DNA from: an uncultured Muribaculum sp.
Lineage (GTDB): Bacteria > Bacteroidota > Bacteroidia > Bacteroidales > Muribaculaceae
Length of the DNA: 64,000 bases
Assembly (NCBI GenBank): GCA_910578785.1
Contig: CAJTSJ010000006.1
Location: forward strand, 30,478 to 94,477
Direction of reading: 5' to 3'
In this document: positions 1-8,302 of the stretch, piece by piece
How positions within the stretch are numbered: the first letter of the stretch is position 1
Layout: the number at the start of each line of letters is the position of its first letter
Notes under the pieces: generated by a model
The model's input: the letters and a program-made list of their open reading frames with translations, nothing else
Databases searched by the model: none
What the model was told of the DNA's origin: nothing
Program-made: the position numbers and the translations under genes

Positions 1-1
1 T

Positions 2-256
2 GTGATTGCCGTCGACGGCAAAACCACCAAAGCCCACCTCAGCGTTGTCGGCACAGGATCGATACAGGCCGACGACCTTGAAGCCAACGAAATCAAGTGT
101 TCGCTTTCAGGAACGGGAATTATAGAGTGCAACCCGGCGAGCAAGCTTACCGCGGTAGCCACGTTCGGAGTCAGCTCAGGCAAGATATATTACCGGGGCA
201 AACCGGAAATCAAAGACCGCGCACCCGGCGTGAAGATACTTCCTATGGAACAATAG
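2..256 (+). CDS. C-terminal part of a GIN-domain (DUF2807) secreted protein, 5' end outside window
   Basis: The visible 84 residues have the repetitive pattern of the head GIN domain (DUF2807), a parallel beta-helix-like fold common in secreted Bacteroidetes proteins: short strands with SGTG/GTGSI turns (VVGTGSI, SLSGTGI) and the usual final strand where a G-x-P-x-I segment leads into a short charged tail. The reading frame is open at base 1, so the true start, signal peptide and N-terminal half lie upstream; the GTG at position 2 is just the first whole codon. Function of the family is not settled (adhesin-like or envelope). The gene ends in a strong hairpin terminator, so it is separate from the histidine operon. 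Confidence 0.75.
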   Translation: MIAVDGKTTKAHLSVVGTGSIQADDLEANEIKCSLSGTGIIECNPASKLTAVATFGVSSGKIYYRGKPEIKDRAPGVKILPMEQ

Positions 257-291
257 CCTGTCCGGCAATAACATTCAGACAGTTAAATAAG

Positions 292-329
292 AAATGGCAG
301 ACCTCTTCGATAGCGAGTCTGCCATTTTT
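292..329 (+). terminator. Intrinsic terminator after the GIN-domain gene
   Basis: Perfect 11-bp inverted repeat (AAATGGCAGAC at 292-302, GTCTGCCATTT at 317-327) with a 14-nt loop, running into a T tract (325-329). It lies 36 bases after the stop codon. Confidence 0.9.
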
Positions 330-501
330 CTTATGCCTTAAAAAGTGAATCACAGGCAATCCAAATATCCATAAACAGATAGAAAAGATAAAGGCTGAAT
401 TTTATTGACAAAATTTCTGGACAAAGGTAAGCAATATTTGCGAAAAAACATGCTATAAAACATATATTTTTTATTTGAATTTTAAAAAACAGCTTATCCT
501 C
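330..501. other. AT-rich spacer without genes
   Basis: Together with the terminator and the his promoter this makes a stretch of about 300 bases (257-563) without a protein gene. It is AT-rich, has no supported reading frame, and I see no repeat in it. It probably serves as upstream region for the his promoter. Confidence 0.6.
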
Positions 502-531
502 TTGTTTTATCGCAAATAATGCCTACTTTTG
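502..531 (+). promoter_or_regulatory. Bacteroidetes-type promoter of the his operon
   Basis: A perfect -7 element TACTTTTG (TAnnTTTG) at 524-531 with a TTG (-33) at 502-504 and a 19-nt spacer. Transcription would start near 536-540, placing the leader peptide start (564) about 25 nt into the transcript and the attenuator hairpin about 150 nt in. Confidence 0.75.
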
Positions 532-563
532 TAGCTGGAAATTTCGCAAAACGGATTTTAGTT

Positions 564-653
564 ATGATTTTATCATTTTTCAAATTCAACCATCATTGCC
601 TGCATCATCACCACCAGTCGACCGACCGGAGGACAGACCGCATGCATGTATGA
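564..653 (+). CDS. His leader peptide (attenuator control peptide)
   Basis: A 29-codon frame from ATG 564 to TGA 651-653. Residues 10-17 read HHCLHHHH, that is six His codons among eight (591-596 and 603-614), with a seventh His near the end; in random sequence this density is very unlikely. It sits between a promoter and an intrinsic terminator that precedes hisG, the arrangement of classical his leaders of proteobacteria. When charged His-tRNA is scarce a ribosome would stall at 591-614 and change folding downstream. No protein function is expected beyond that. I know this mechanism from Enterobacteria; its presence in this organism is my inference from layout. Confidence 0.85.
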   Translation: MILSFFKFNHHCLHHHHQSTDRRTDRMHV

Positions 654-684
654 CACTATCATAACTTCAAAGTTTAAGATATAT

Positions 685-731
685 CGGCCGGCACCTCCAT
701 CAATTATGAGATTGCCGGCTGATTCTTTTTT
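685..731 (+). terminator. Attenuator terminator hairpin upstream of hisG
   Basis: Stem CGGCCGGCA (685-693) with TGCCGGCTG (713-721), nine pairs including one G-T, a 19-nt loop, then a run of six T (726-731). It lies after the leader peptide and 46 nt before the hisG ATG. Possible competing pairings that could act as antiterminator are GGAGG (628-632) with CCTCC (694-698), and TCGACCGA (618-625) with TCGGCCGG (684-691, one mismatch); both upstream parts lie just after the His codons. Confidence 0.8.
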
Positions 732-777
732 CAGACACCCGCAACAATTGATTATAATACAAAACAACTGATAAAGA

Positions 778-1644
778 ATGGAACAAAAACTAAGAATTGC
801 AGTACAGTCCAAAGGACGCCTCTATGAAGAGACCATGGACCTTCTGTCAGAAGCCGGAATTAAACTCACCGCAGTAAAACGCACTCTTTTAGTGCCTTCC
901 CGCAACTTCCCGGTCGAACTCCTGTTTCTCCGCGACGACGACATACCCGAATCAGTCGCCAACGGAACCGCCGACTTAGGCATAGTCGGACTCAACGAGG
1001 TACTTGAAAAGAATTGCGATGTCAACGTCATCAAAGACCTCGGCTTCAGCAAATGCCGTCTGTCGCTCGCCATACCGCAGCATGTCGACTATACCGGACC
1101 CGAATGGTTCAACGGCAAGAAGATAGCCACATCCTACCCGGTCATACTTAGAAAATTTCTCAAAGACAATAATATAAAGGCCGACACCCACGTCATATCC
1201 GGTTCGGTCGAGATAGCCCCCGGCATCGGACTCGCCGATGCCATCTTCGACATCGTATCGTCAGGATCGACCCTGATCAGCAATAATCTTGTAGAAGTGT
1301 CGACAATTCTCGAATCACAAGCAGTGCTTATAGCCGGAAAGGACAAGAAATTTGACCAGGAGAAACAGTCGATACTGGAGGAGCTGCTGTTCAGAATCGA
1401 TGCGGTAAAGGCGGCCGACGGCAAAAAATATATTCTCATGAACGTGCCCAAGGACAAACTCGACGAAGTTCTGTCGATACTCCCGGGAATGAAAAGCCCG
1501 ACAGTGCTTCCGCTGGCCAATGCCGACTGGTGCTCCGTACATTCTGTACTTGAAGAGAAGAAGTTGTGGGGCACCGTGAGCCGTCTTAAAGAAGCAGGCG
1601 CCGAAAGCATCCTTACGCTGGACATCGAAAAAATGATACTCTGA
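778..1644 (+). CDS. hisG: ATP phosphoribosyltransferase, long form
   Basis: First enzyme of histidine synthesis: joins ATP and PRPP to make phosphoribosyl-ATP in the cytoplasm. The 288 residues match the long (HisGL) form: a periplasmic-binding-protein-like catalytic domain (about 1-205, opening with RIAVQSKGRLYEET and containing SGSTLISNNL, the PRPP-binding loop) and a C-terminal ACT-like regulatory domain (about 210-288) that in this family binds histidine for feedback inhibition. The long form works without HisZ. ATG at 778 is used; the stop is six bases before hisD, so hisGDCB is one transcription unit controlled by the leader attenuator upstream. Confidence 0.95.
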   Translation: MEQKLRIAVQSKGRLYEETMDLLSEAGIKLTAVKRTLLVPSRNFPVELLFLRDDDIPESVANGTADLGIVGLNEVLEKNCDVNVIKDLGFSKCRLSLAIPQHVDYTGPEWFNGKKIATSYPVILRKFLKDNNIKADTHVISGSVEIAPGIGLADAIFDIVSSGSTLISNNLVEVSTILESQAVLIAGKDKKFDQEKQSILEELLFRIDAVKAADGKKYILMNVPKDKLDEVLSILPGMKSPTVLPLANADWCSVHSVLEEKKLWGTVSRLKEAGAESILTLDIEKMIL

Positions 1645-1650
1645 CGCCCT

Positions 1651-2946
1651 ATGGAAATTATAAAATATCCACCGCGTACTGAATGGGCCTATTTGGCAGA
1701 GCGTGCACTTGCCGATGAGGCCGAAGAGGTTGCACGAAAGGTCAGTAATATAATGGCCCGCGTAAAAGCGGAAGGCGACAACGCCCTACGCGAGTATGAG
1801 CTAACATTCACCAAAGCCAAACTGACGGACCTTAAAGTGTCTGACCGCGAGATTGAAGAGTCGGCGGCACTTATTTCCGAGGATTTGCGCATAGCGATAG
1901 CCGATGCCGCAGACAACATCGCAAAATTCCACAGCGCCCAGATGATGAAGGGCCCAATCACGGTAGAGACTATGCCGGGAGTGGTGTGCAGCCAGCGCGC
2001 AGTGCCGGTAGACAGCGTGGGACTCTACATTCCGGGAGGCAACTCCCCCCTGTTTTCCACCGTGCTGATGCTTGCCGTACCGGCGAAAATAGCCGGATGC
2101 CGCCACGTGACACTCTGTACTCCGGCCCGTCCCGACGGAACAGTACATCCTGCCATACTTTATGCGGCAAAGACAGCCGGGGTCAAAAGCATATTCAAGA
2201 CCGGTGGCGCACAGGCCGTAGCCGCAATGGCATTCGGCACGGACTCCATAGCACGCGTAGACAAGATATTCGGCCCCGGCAACAGATATGTCATGGAAGC
2301 AAAACAACAAGCGGCACAATCCGGAACGGCCATCGACATGCCGGCTGGCCCTTCTGAAGTGCTTGTCATAGCCGACGACAACGCCAATCCCGAATTTGTG
2401 GCGGCGGACTTCCTGTCGCAGGCCGAGCATGGGCCTGACAGCCAATCGATTCTGCTCACCACATCGGAACGCCTTGCAAAATGCCTGCCCGAAGTCATCG
2501 AACGGCTTCTAAACGAACTCCCCCGCCAAGACATGATGAGAAAGTCGCTCAGTCATAGCCGCATAATACTATTCCACGACGACGAAGAGATGATGGAATT
2601 CAGCAACATGTATGCTCCCGAGCACCTTATTGTCAATCACCGCAACGCCGAAAAGCTATGCTCGTCAGTTCGCAACGCCGGATCGGTGTTCATCGGCGAG
2701 TGGTCGCCTGAAAGCGTCGGAGATTACGCGTCCGGAACCAACCATACCCTGCCCACATCGGGCTACGCCAAAGCTTACAGCGGAGTAAACCTCGACAGTT
2801 TCATGAAAAAAATCACATTCCAACGCCTTACACCGGAAGGCATCAGCAACATCGGCCGCACCGTCGAAATCATGGCCGAAAACGAAGATCTGATGGCCCA
2901 CAGACTGGCCGTAAGTCTGCGACTTAACAGCTTAAAAAATTCATGA
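1651..2946 (+). CDS. hisD: Histidinol dehydrogenase
   Basis: Catalyses the last two oxidations, L-histidinol to L-histidine, with NAD+ and zinc. Full length at 431 residues. Recognisable stretches are VDSVGLYIPGG, the IFGPGNRYV motif, MPAGPSEVLVIAD, DFLSQAEHGPDSQ (metal/substrate Glu and His), and the C-terminal EHL and SGTNHTLPTSG segments. The stop codon overlaps the hisC start in an ATGA, implying translational coupling. Gene order G-D-C-B is the usual one in Bacteroidales. Confidence 0.95.
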   Translation: MEIIKYPPRTEWAYLAERALADEAEEVARKVSNIMARVKAEGDNALREYELTFTKAKLTDLKVSDREIEESAALISEDLRIAIADAADNIAKFHSAQMMKGPITVETMPGVVCSQRAVPVDSVGLYIPGGNSPLFSTVLMLAVPAKIAGCRHVTLCTPARPDGTVHPAILYAAKTAGVKSIFKTGGAQAVAAMAFGTDSIARVDKIFGPGNRYVMEAKQQAAQSGTAIDMPAGPSEVLVIADDNANPEFVAADFLSQAEHGPDSQSILLTTSERLAKCLPEVIERLLNELPRQDMMRKSLSHSRIILFHDDEEMMEFSNMYAPEHLIVNHRNAEKLCSSVRNAGSVFIGEWSPESVGDYASGTNHTLPTSGYAKAYSGVNLDSFMKKITFQRLTPEGISNIGRTVEIMAENEDLMAHRLAVSLRLNSLKNS

Positions 2947-3980
2947 TGACACTCAAACAACTTGTACGGCCGAATATACAACGGCTCACGCCATATACCT
3001 GTGCCCGAAACGAATACACCGGTGAAGCCCGTGCGTGGCTTGATGCCAACGAGAATAGCCGTATCGACGGACTCAACCGTTATCCCGACCCGTTGCAGAC
3101 AGAAGTCAAAAAACGTCTTGGCGCACTCCGGGGCATAAGTCACGACCGCATATTCCTCGGAGTCGGCAGTGACGAATGCATCGACCTGTGCTACCGCGTG
3201 TTCTGCCGCCCCGGCATCGACAACGTAGTGGCCATCGAGCCGACCTACGGCATGTACAGCGTATGCGCGGAAATCAACGATGCGGAATACCGCCCCGTAA
3301 GGCTCAACGAAGACTTTTCAATCAACGAGGAAGCTTTGTTCAGCGCCGTAGACTCCAACACCAAAGTGCTGTGGATATGCTCTCCCAACAACCCGACAGG
3401 CAATGCCTACCCGACCGACCAGTTGCGCCGGATAGCTTCGCGGTTTGAAGGGATAACGGTAATCGACGAGGCATACGTGGACTTTTCCGAAAAGGGCTCA
3501 ATGCTTCCGTATATCGACGGATTAACCAACATGATAGTTATGCAGACATTCTCCAAAGCCTGGGCCTCCGCGGCCATGCGGCTGGGAATAGCCTATGCCT
3601 CGAAAGAGATAATCGACATTTTCAACAACGTAAAGTATCCATACAACATCAACATCCTCACTCAGAACGAAGCCATCCGAGTACTTGACAGCCACCGTAA
3701 GGTAGCCGATGTGGCCGAAGAGCTTGTAGAAGCGAGAAAACGCCTCGCCGGCGACCTGGCGAAACTCGACACGGTCCTTAAGGTATACCCGTCCGACGCC
3801 AACTTCCTGCTTGTCAGAGTGACCGATGCCGACCGGATATACGAGAAGCTGAAAGACGAGGGTGTCATCGTGCGCAACAGGTCTAAGGTGGCTCTGTGCG
3901 AAGGATGCCTGCGCATAACCGTAGGATCGGAAAAAGAAAACGACTTGCTATTAAATAAACTAAAAGAACATGGAAACTGA
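2943..3980 (+). CDS. hisC: Histidinol-phosphate aminotransferase
   Basis: PLP-dependent class I/II aminotransferase converting imidazole-acetol phosphate and glutamate to histidinol phosphate. The 345 residues show the family landmarks: LDANENS near the N-terminus, SDECIDL, CSPNNPTGN (about 147-154), DEAYVDF (about 175-181), and the PLP-binding lysine K205 in QTFSKAWASAAMRLG. Two ATG codons are in tandem at 2943 and 2946; I take the first because it gives the 4-base overlap with hisD. It overlaps hisB by 11 bases. Confidence 0.93.
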   Translation: MMTLKQLVRPNIQRLTPYTCARNEYTGEARAWLDANENSRIDGLNRYPDPLQTEVKKRLGALRGISHDRIFLGVGSDECIDLCYRVFCRPGIDNVVAIEPTYGMYSVCAEINDAEYRPVRLNEDFSINEEALFSAVDSNTKVLWICSPNNPTGNAYPTDQLRRIASRFEGITVIDEAYVDFSEKGSMLPYIDGLTNMIVMQTFSKAWASAAMRLGIAYASKEIIDIFNNVKYPYNINILTQNEAIRVLDSHRKVADVAEELVEARKRLAGDLAKLDTVLKVYPSDANFLLVRVTDADRIYEKLKDEGVIVRNRSKVALCEGCLRITVGSEKENDLLLNKLKEHGN

Positions 3981-5118
3981 TTATGACCGTCCGGCTGTAT
4001 TGTTCATTGACCGCGACGGCACTCTTATCGTAGAGCCGCCCGTAGACTTCCAGGTAGACTCGTTTGAAAAACTCGAACTTATGCCCGGCGCACTATGCGC
4101 CATGCGGTTCATAGCCCGACATCTGCCGTACAAGCTTGTGATGGTGACCAACCAGGACGGCCTCGGAACCGATTCATTCCCGGAAGAAACCTTCTGGCCG
4201 GCACACGACAAGATGCTCCGCACATTTGAAAATGAAGGTGTCGTATTCGATGCAGTCCACATCGACAGGACATTCCCGGAGGATAACGCACCTACCCGTA
4301 AACCGGGCACAGGAATGCTCACCGGCTACATGAACGGCGACTACGACCTCAAGAGTTCCTACGTGATAGGCGACCGCATTACAGATGCTCTTCTGGCGAG
4401 AAATCTTGGCACAAAGGCGATATTGATTTGTCAGCCTAACGAAGATATTAAGAAAAAGATTGCCGACAACCACCTGGAAGACACCGTGGAACTTGTGGCA
4501 GCCTCGTGGGACGACATACCGGCCACACTGATGGGTGGCACGAGAAAGGCCACCGTTAGACGCCATACTTCGGAGACCGACATAGAAATCAGCGTAGACC
4601 TCGACGGATCGGGGCTGACCGACATAAGTACAGGACTGGGATTTTTCGACCACATGCTGACCCAGATCGGACGCCACTCCGGCATCGACCTGACCGTTAA
4701 AGCCGACGGCGATCTGTACGTAGACGAACACCACACAATCGAAGACACCGCCATCGTGCTCGGCGAAGCCCTTAACAAGGCGCTGGGCGATAAAATGGGC
4801 ATCGAGCGTTATGGATTCGTATTGCCGATGGACGACTGCCTTTGCACCGTGGCCATGGACTTCGGCGGACGCCCCTGGCTGGTATGGGATGCTGAGTTCC
4901 ACCGCGAACTCATCGGCGACGTACCTACCGAAATGTTTTTCCATTTCTTCAAATCGCTTAGCGACAATGCCAGAATCAATCTGTTCATCAGAGCCGAAGG
5001 CACCAACGAACACCACAAGATTGAAGGAATTTTCAAGGGATTCGCCCGTGCGCTACGCCAGGCTGTACGCCGCGACCCGATGCACTTTACCCTGCCGTCG
5101 ACCAAAGACGCACTCTAA
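3970..5118 (+). CDS. hisB: Bifunctional histidinol-phosphatase / imidazoleglycerol-phosphate dehydratase
   Basis: Two enzymes of histidine synthesis fused, as in E. coli HisB. The N-terminal HAD phosphatase (about 1-185) has the nucleophile motif FIDRDGT (D14, D16), the VTNQDG motif and GDRITD; the C-terminal IGPD domain (about 191-382) has the metal-binding motifs FFDHML (H228), DEHHTIED (H254, H255) and NEHHKIEG. Oddity: the zinc-binding Cys/His loop of the E. coli phosphatase is replaced by a segment without cysteines (HIDRTFPEDNAPTRKPG), as I recall for other Bacteroidetes HisB. The operon ends here; hisH, hisA, hisF and hisIE are not in this window, so they must lie elsewhere. Confidence 0.94.
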   Translation: METDYDRPAVLFIDRDGTLIVEPPVDFQVDSFEKLELMPGALCAMRFIARHLPYKLVMVTNQDGLGTDSFPEETFWPAHDKMLRTFENEGVVFDAVHIDRTFPEDNAPTRKPGTGMLTGYMNGDYDLKSSYVIGDRITDALLARNLGTKAILICQPNEDIKKKIADNHLEDTVELVAASWDDIPATLMGGTRKATVRRHTSETDIEISVDLDGSGLTDISTGLGFFDHMLTQIGRHSGIDLTVKADGDLYVDEHHTIEDTAIVLGEALNKALGDKMGIERYGFVLPMDDCLCTVAMDFGGRPWLVWDAEFHRELIGDVPTEMFFHFFKSLSDNARINLFIRAEGTNEHHKIEGIFKGFARALRQAVRRDPMHFTLPSTKDAL

Positions 5119-5124
5119 CAGACA

Positions 5125-5847
5125 CTAACGACGCAGCAAAGGCCATTCATAAGAGTTCAGCGCTTTTGTCAGCACAGCTTCCCGTCCACAGCAATAAGTG
5201 TCGCATAAAGCATGGAAATTTCGGGAATGGTTCATCTCTTTCAGGTGGGCCAGTTCATGGCAGACTATATAGTCACGAAGCTCAACCGGCAAAAACACAT
5301 TCATGTAGCTGAGCTTTATCCGTCCGTCAGACGAGCACTTGCCGAGCACATGATGCCCCGTCATTATGCTCCATGACTTTACCTTAAGACCCAGACGGCC
5401 GGCAATCGACTGTGCTCGGGGAATCAATATGTCCGGAGCCACTCTGGATGCTATACGCCGCATCATTCGACTAATAGACTCCGTAGTGGCTTCGTCGTTG
5501 AAATCCATCGACGAGCCCACCTCCAGATAGGCCGTTCCATCGCGCAACGTGCATATCAGCGAGTCAGGCTTAACCGTCTGAGTAGAGATGTGGAACGTGA
5601 TTCCGTCAAGCTCAATGCGCTGTCCGGAATAAAACGACAACGACCTTTTTCCGGCCATCATTCTGGGAGCAAGGCTGTTGATCGACTCGAGAATCTGCGA
5701 AGCGTTAAGAAATACAGGTACATTGAAATGTGCATGCCCGTCTTTCCACCGTCCTGACACTCGCGATGACGACTCCCGGCGGGTTACGTGCACCTGGCCA
5801 AGCTCATCATGCATAAATACGAAAGCTTTCGGTAAACGTGAAGTCAT
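5125..5847 (-). CDS. M48/WLM-type metallopeptidase-like protein, YgjP (UpfP) family
   Basis: 240 residues with the zinc signature HELAH (197-201) followed by KEMNH and a further His at 212, the pattern of the YgjP/DUF45 family. The E. coli member has been described as a UTP pyrophosphatase rather than a proteinase, so the substrate here is uncertain. No signal peptide: cytoplasmic. Its ATG overlaps the nadK stop (ATGA, 5844-5847), so the two genes are coupled and belong to the minus-strand unit CBS protein-nadK-this gene. It converges on hisB with only six bases between stops. Confidence 0.8.
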   Translation of the reverse strand: MTSRLPKAFVFMHDELGQVHVTRRESSSRVSGRWKDGHAHFNVPVFLNASQILESINSLAPRMMAGKRSLSFYSGQRIELDGITFHISTQTVKPDSLICTLRDGTAYLEVGSSMDFNDEATTESISRMMRRIASRVAPDILIPRAQSIAGRLGLKVKSWSIMTGHHVLGKCSSDGRIKLSYMNVFLPVELRDYIVCHELAHLKEMNHSRNFHALCDTYCCGREAVLTKALNSYEWPLLRR

Positions 5848-6713
5848 CGCTTATCAACTCCCCAGAATAGTTTCTCGCGCAAGGTGTCGGTGTAATGGTG
5901 TCCGGGCCTTTTCAACACACGGGTCACGTAACTACCGCGGCGCAACGTGACCGAGGTGTCCACCGGAAGCGAGACCGCACGTCCGTCGATGCTCAACCTG
6001 TATGACGCAGCCCTTGACCTCGTGGTCACGGTTATCACACTTGCATCCTCTACCACAAGCGGACGCATAGTCAGCGAATGAGCGGCAATCGGCGATATAA
6101 TCCACACCGGAGCCGACGGAGCCACTATAGGTCCGCCCACCGACAGATTGTAGCCTGTCGAGCCTGTCGGAGTGGACACGATAAGACCGTCGCCGAGATA
6201 ATTGGCGAGATACGTTCCATTGACATGGACCTCCATGTCAATCATCGAGGCAGTGTCCTGCTTCAGAATGGCCACTTCATTGAGGGCCAGCGGATATATA
6301 TCAATCTCAATTTCGGGGCAGAAAGCCTCTATCATGGTCCGGTTCTCGACTATATAGCCGCCGGACAGCAATTCGTCGAGCCATCTGCCACAATCGCCAA
6401 GACTGACATCGGCAAGATAGCCAAGACGACCAGTATTTATTCCTATAATCGGAATCTCCCTGTCGCCTACCCACTGGGCCGTGCGTAGGAAAGTGCCGTC
6501 GCCACCGATGCTGAAAGCTATGTCGGCCTGCGGCAATTCTTCGTCTACAGGCAGACAGCACCACCTTTCACCCGGTACAGACCGCATCAAAAAATCGTAA
6601 AACGCACGTTCGACATATACATCCACCCCTCTCCTGCACAATTCACGCATCAGGCCTACTATCCGGCCAAGATGCTCTTGCTGATATGTATTGCCGTATA
6701 TAGCCGCTTTCAT
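5844..6713 (-). CDS. nadK: NAD kinase
   Basis: Phosphorylates NAD to NADP. The conserved motif GGDGT lies at residues 70-74 (D72 catalytic), followed by NTGRLGYLADV and the PTGSTGYNLSVGGPI segment typical of the family. I place the start at ATG 6713 (MKAAIYGN), giving 289 residues, rather than at the upstream in-frame ATG at 6746, which would overlap the CBS gene by 29 bases and adds a non-conserved 11-residue stretch. The CBS gene ends four bases upstream. The nadK-CBS pairing next to pdxJ is one I recognise from other Bacteroidales. Confidence 0.93.
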   Translation of the reverse strand: MKAAIYGNTYQQEHLGRIVGLMRELCRRGVDVYVERAFYDFLMRSVPGERWCCLPVDEELPQADIAFSIGGDGTFLRTAQWVGDREIPIIGINTGRLGYLADVSLGDCGRWLDELLSGGYIVENRTMIEAFCPEIEIDIYPLALNEVAILKQDTASMIDMEVHVNGTYLANYLGDGLIVSTPTGSTGYNLSVGGPIVAPSAPVWIISPIAAHSLTMRPLVVEDASVITVTTRSRAASYRLSIDGRAVSLPVDTSVTLRRGSYVTRVLKRPGHHYTDTLREKLFWGVDKR

Positions 6714-6717
6714 CAGA

Positions 6718-7386
6718 CTAAACTTCAAGATAATGCAACAATTCATTCACTCTCGCCACCATGTCGGCATTTACCATTCCAGGAGTGCCAGACATCTCTA
6801 CCGTGTCGTAGCCATAGCGTGCAAGCGAACGGGCCACGGAATCGCCCCTCGAATGATTGACACGCAGCATGACCGTGGTTCTGCTTTGCGGTTCTGTTCC
6901 CTCGACCACATTCAGATTAAGCAGATGTGCATCGGCATCCTCAACCGCGTGGGCTATGGCCGAAGCGCTGTAATTGCCCGGCGGACAGGTGACAGTCAGT
7001 TCCGTCGACTCCTGAAGCTGCGGGAAAAGCCTCGAAACGGAAGCAAGCATAGACTCCCTGTCGACCGCGCCGACATAAACACCAGACATGTCGTCAACCA
7101 CCGGAACTATCGAACGGCCTTCAGACACCATCGATTCCATCAGCATCGACATGGGGTATGTAGCCCTGACGGCATCGACACTATAGACACTGTCGCCCAC
7201 TCTGTCAGCATGGCCGCCGACGGCATCAGCCTCAGGCTCTGAAAACATGCCCACATAGACTCCTTCGCGGTCAACCACCGGAAGAGAACGGCGACGGACC
7301 TTACGCAACGAATTGACGGCTTCCGCATAGGGCATTGTCAGCCGCAAGGGAGCAATTTGGGGTGATATGGCATCTTTTGCAGTCAA
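6718..7386 (-). CDS. CBS-domain protein (AcuB-like), TTG start
   Basis: 222 residues: two CBS motifs (about 1-60 and 75-130; SLPVVDREG and SIVPVVDDM stretches) and a C-terminal ACT-like region (about 135-222). CBS pairs bind adenine nucleotides and this protein sits immediately upstream of NAD kinase, so a role in sensing nucleotide or NAD(P) status is reasonable inference, not shown. The start appears to be TTG (7384-7386): MTAKD is the usual N-terminus of this family, a GAAAG lies just upstream, and the next ATG would remove most of the first CBS motif. Confidence 0.75.
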   Translation of the reverse strand: MTAKDAISPQIAPLRLTMPYAEAVNSLRKVRRRSLPVVDREGVYVGMFSEPEADAVGGHADRVGDSVYSVDAVRATYPMSMLMESMVSEGRSIVPVVDDMSGVYVGAVDRESMLASVSRLFPQLQESTELTVTCPPGNYSASAIAHAVEDADAHLLNLNVVEGTEPQSRTTVMLRVNHSRGDSVARSLARYGYDTVEMSGTPGMVNADMVARVNELLHYLEV

Positions 7387-7390
7387 AATC

Positions 7391-7422
7391 TTTCGCAGTT
7401 TTAGTATTTCTGATTAAATTTG
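7391..7422 (+). promoter_or_regulatory. Predicted promoter for pdxJ
   Basis: Perfect -7 TAAATTTG (7415-7422), TTTC in the -33 position (7391-7394), spacer 20 nt. It leaves a 5' leader of about 95 nt before the pdxJ ATG. The -33 element is only four bases from the start codon of the divergent CBS gene. Confidence 0.5.
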
Positions 7423-7525
7423 CATTTGATATTATGGCAGGGAGTACAAATTTAGGAATTTTCCCAAACATTTCAGCACTCCTTTATATAATAACAACAG
7501 ACAATTACTATTATTTGACTTAGAT

Positions 7526-8248
7526 ATGACAAATCTTAGTGTTAATATTAATAAAGTGGCCACATTGCGCAACGCACGTGGTGAAAACACCCCTAATGTA
7601 GAGGATGTGGCGGTGGCCTGCGAGAGTTTCGGAGCAGACGGAATCACGGTACATCCCCGCCCGGACGAACGGCACATACGCCGTGCAGACGTCATCGCGC
7701 TTCGTCCGCTGATAAAAACCGAATTCAATATCGAAGGATATCCGTCGCCCGAATTCATCAAACTCGTGCTTATGATAAAGCCCGAACAGGTGACGCTCGT
7801 TCCTGACGCACCCGATGCAATAACTTCAAACGCGGGCTGGGACGTGGCCGCCAACAAAGAGTTTCTGACCGAGATAGTCGACCGGTTCCGCGAAGCAGGC
7901 ATACGCACCTCTATATTCGTCGGCACCGACATCAACAATATAAAGGAAGCAGCAGCAACCGGCGCCGACCGCGTAGAGCTGTATACAAAGCCTTATGCCG
8001 ACATGTTTCCGAACAATCCTGAAGAAGCCGTGGCTCCCTTCGTCGAAGCAAGCATCGCGGCACACAAGGCCGGACTCGGAGTAAACGCCGGACACGACCT
8101 AAACCTGGCCAACCTGAAATTCTTCCGCGAACGCCTTCCCTACCTCAACGAAGTGTCTATAGGCCACGCCATCATATCCGATGCATTGTACCTCGGACTC
8201 AAGGAAGCCATACGCCAATACAAAAACTGTCTGCAGGACGTGAAATAA
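7526..8248 (+). CDS. pdxJ: Pyridoxine 5'-phosphate synthase
   Basis: Condenses 1-deoxyxylulose 5-phosphate with 3-amino-1-hydroxyacetone 1-phosphate to pyridoxine 5'-phosphate (vitamin B6, DXP-dependent route). The 240 residues have the characteristic NINKVATLRNARG start, TVHPRPDERHIRRADV, EFNIEGYPS, LVPDAPDAITSNAGWD and GHDLNLANL motifs. Followed after 54 nt by exbB without an obvious terminator, so the proton-channel genes may be transcribed with it; this order is familiar in Bacteroidales. Confidence 0.95.
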   Translation: MTNLSVNINKVATLRNARGENTPNVEDVAVACESFGADGITVHPRPDERHIRRADVIALRPLIKTEFNIEGYPSPEFIKLVLMIKPEQVTLVPDAPDAITSNAGWDVAANKEFLTEIVDRFREAGIRTSIFVGTDINNIKEAAATGADRVELYTKPYADMFPNNPEEAVAPFVEASIAAHKAGLGVNAGHDLNLANLKFFRERLPYLNEVSIGHAIISDALYLGLKEAIRQYKNCLQDVK

Positions 8249-8302
8249 CGTCGCGACGCCGACATCACCGACATCGAAACAACTTATTATCATTAAAATA
8301 AA

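Noticed and set aside
573..812. 79-codon frame on the minus strand across the his leader
   Set aside because: It is the shadow of the leader, terminator and start of hisG; the plus-strand features explain the region better.
4174..5016. 280-codon minus-strand frame within hisB
   Set aside because: Antisense to a clearly conserved enzyme; arises from codon bias.
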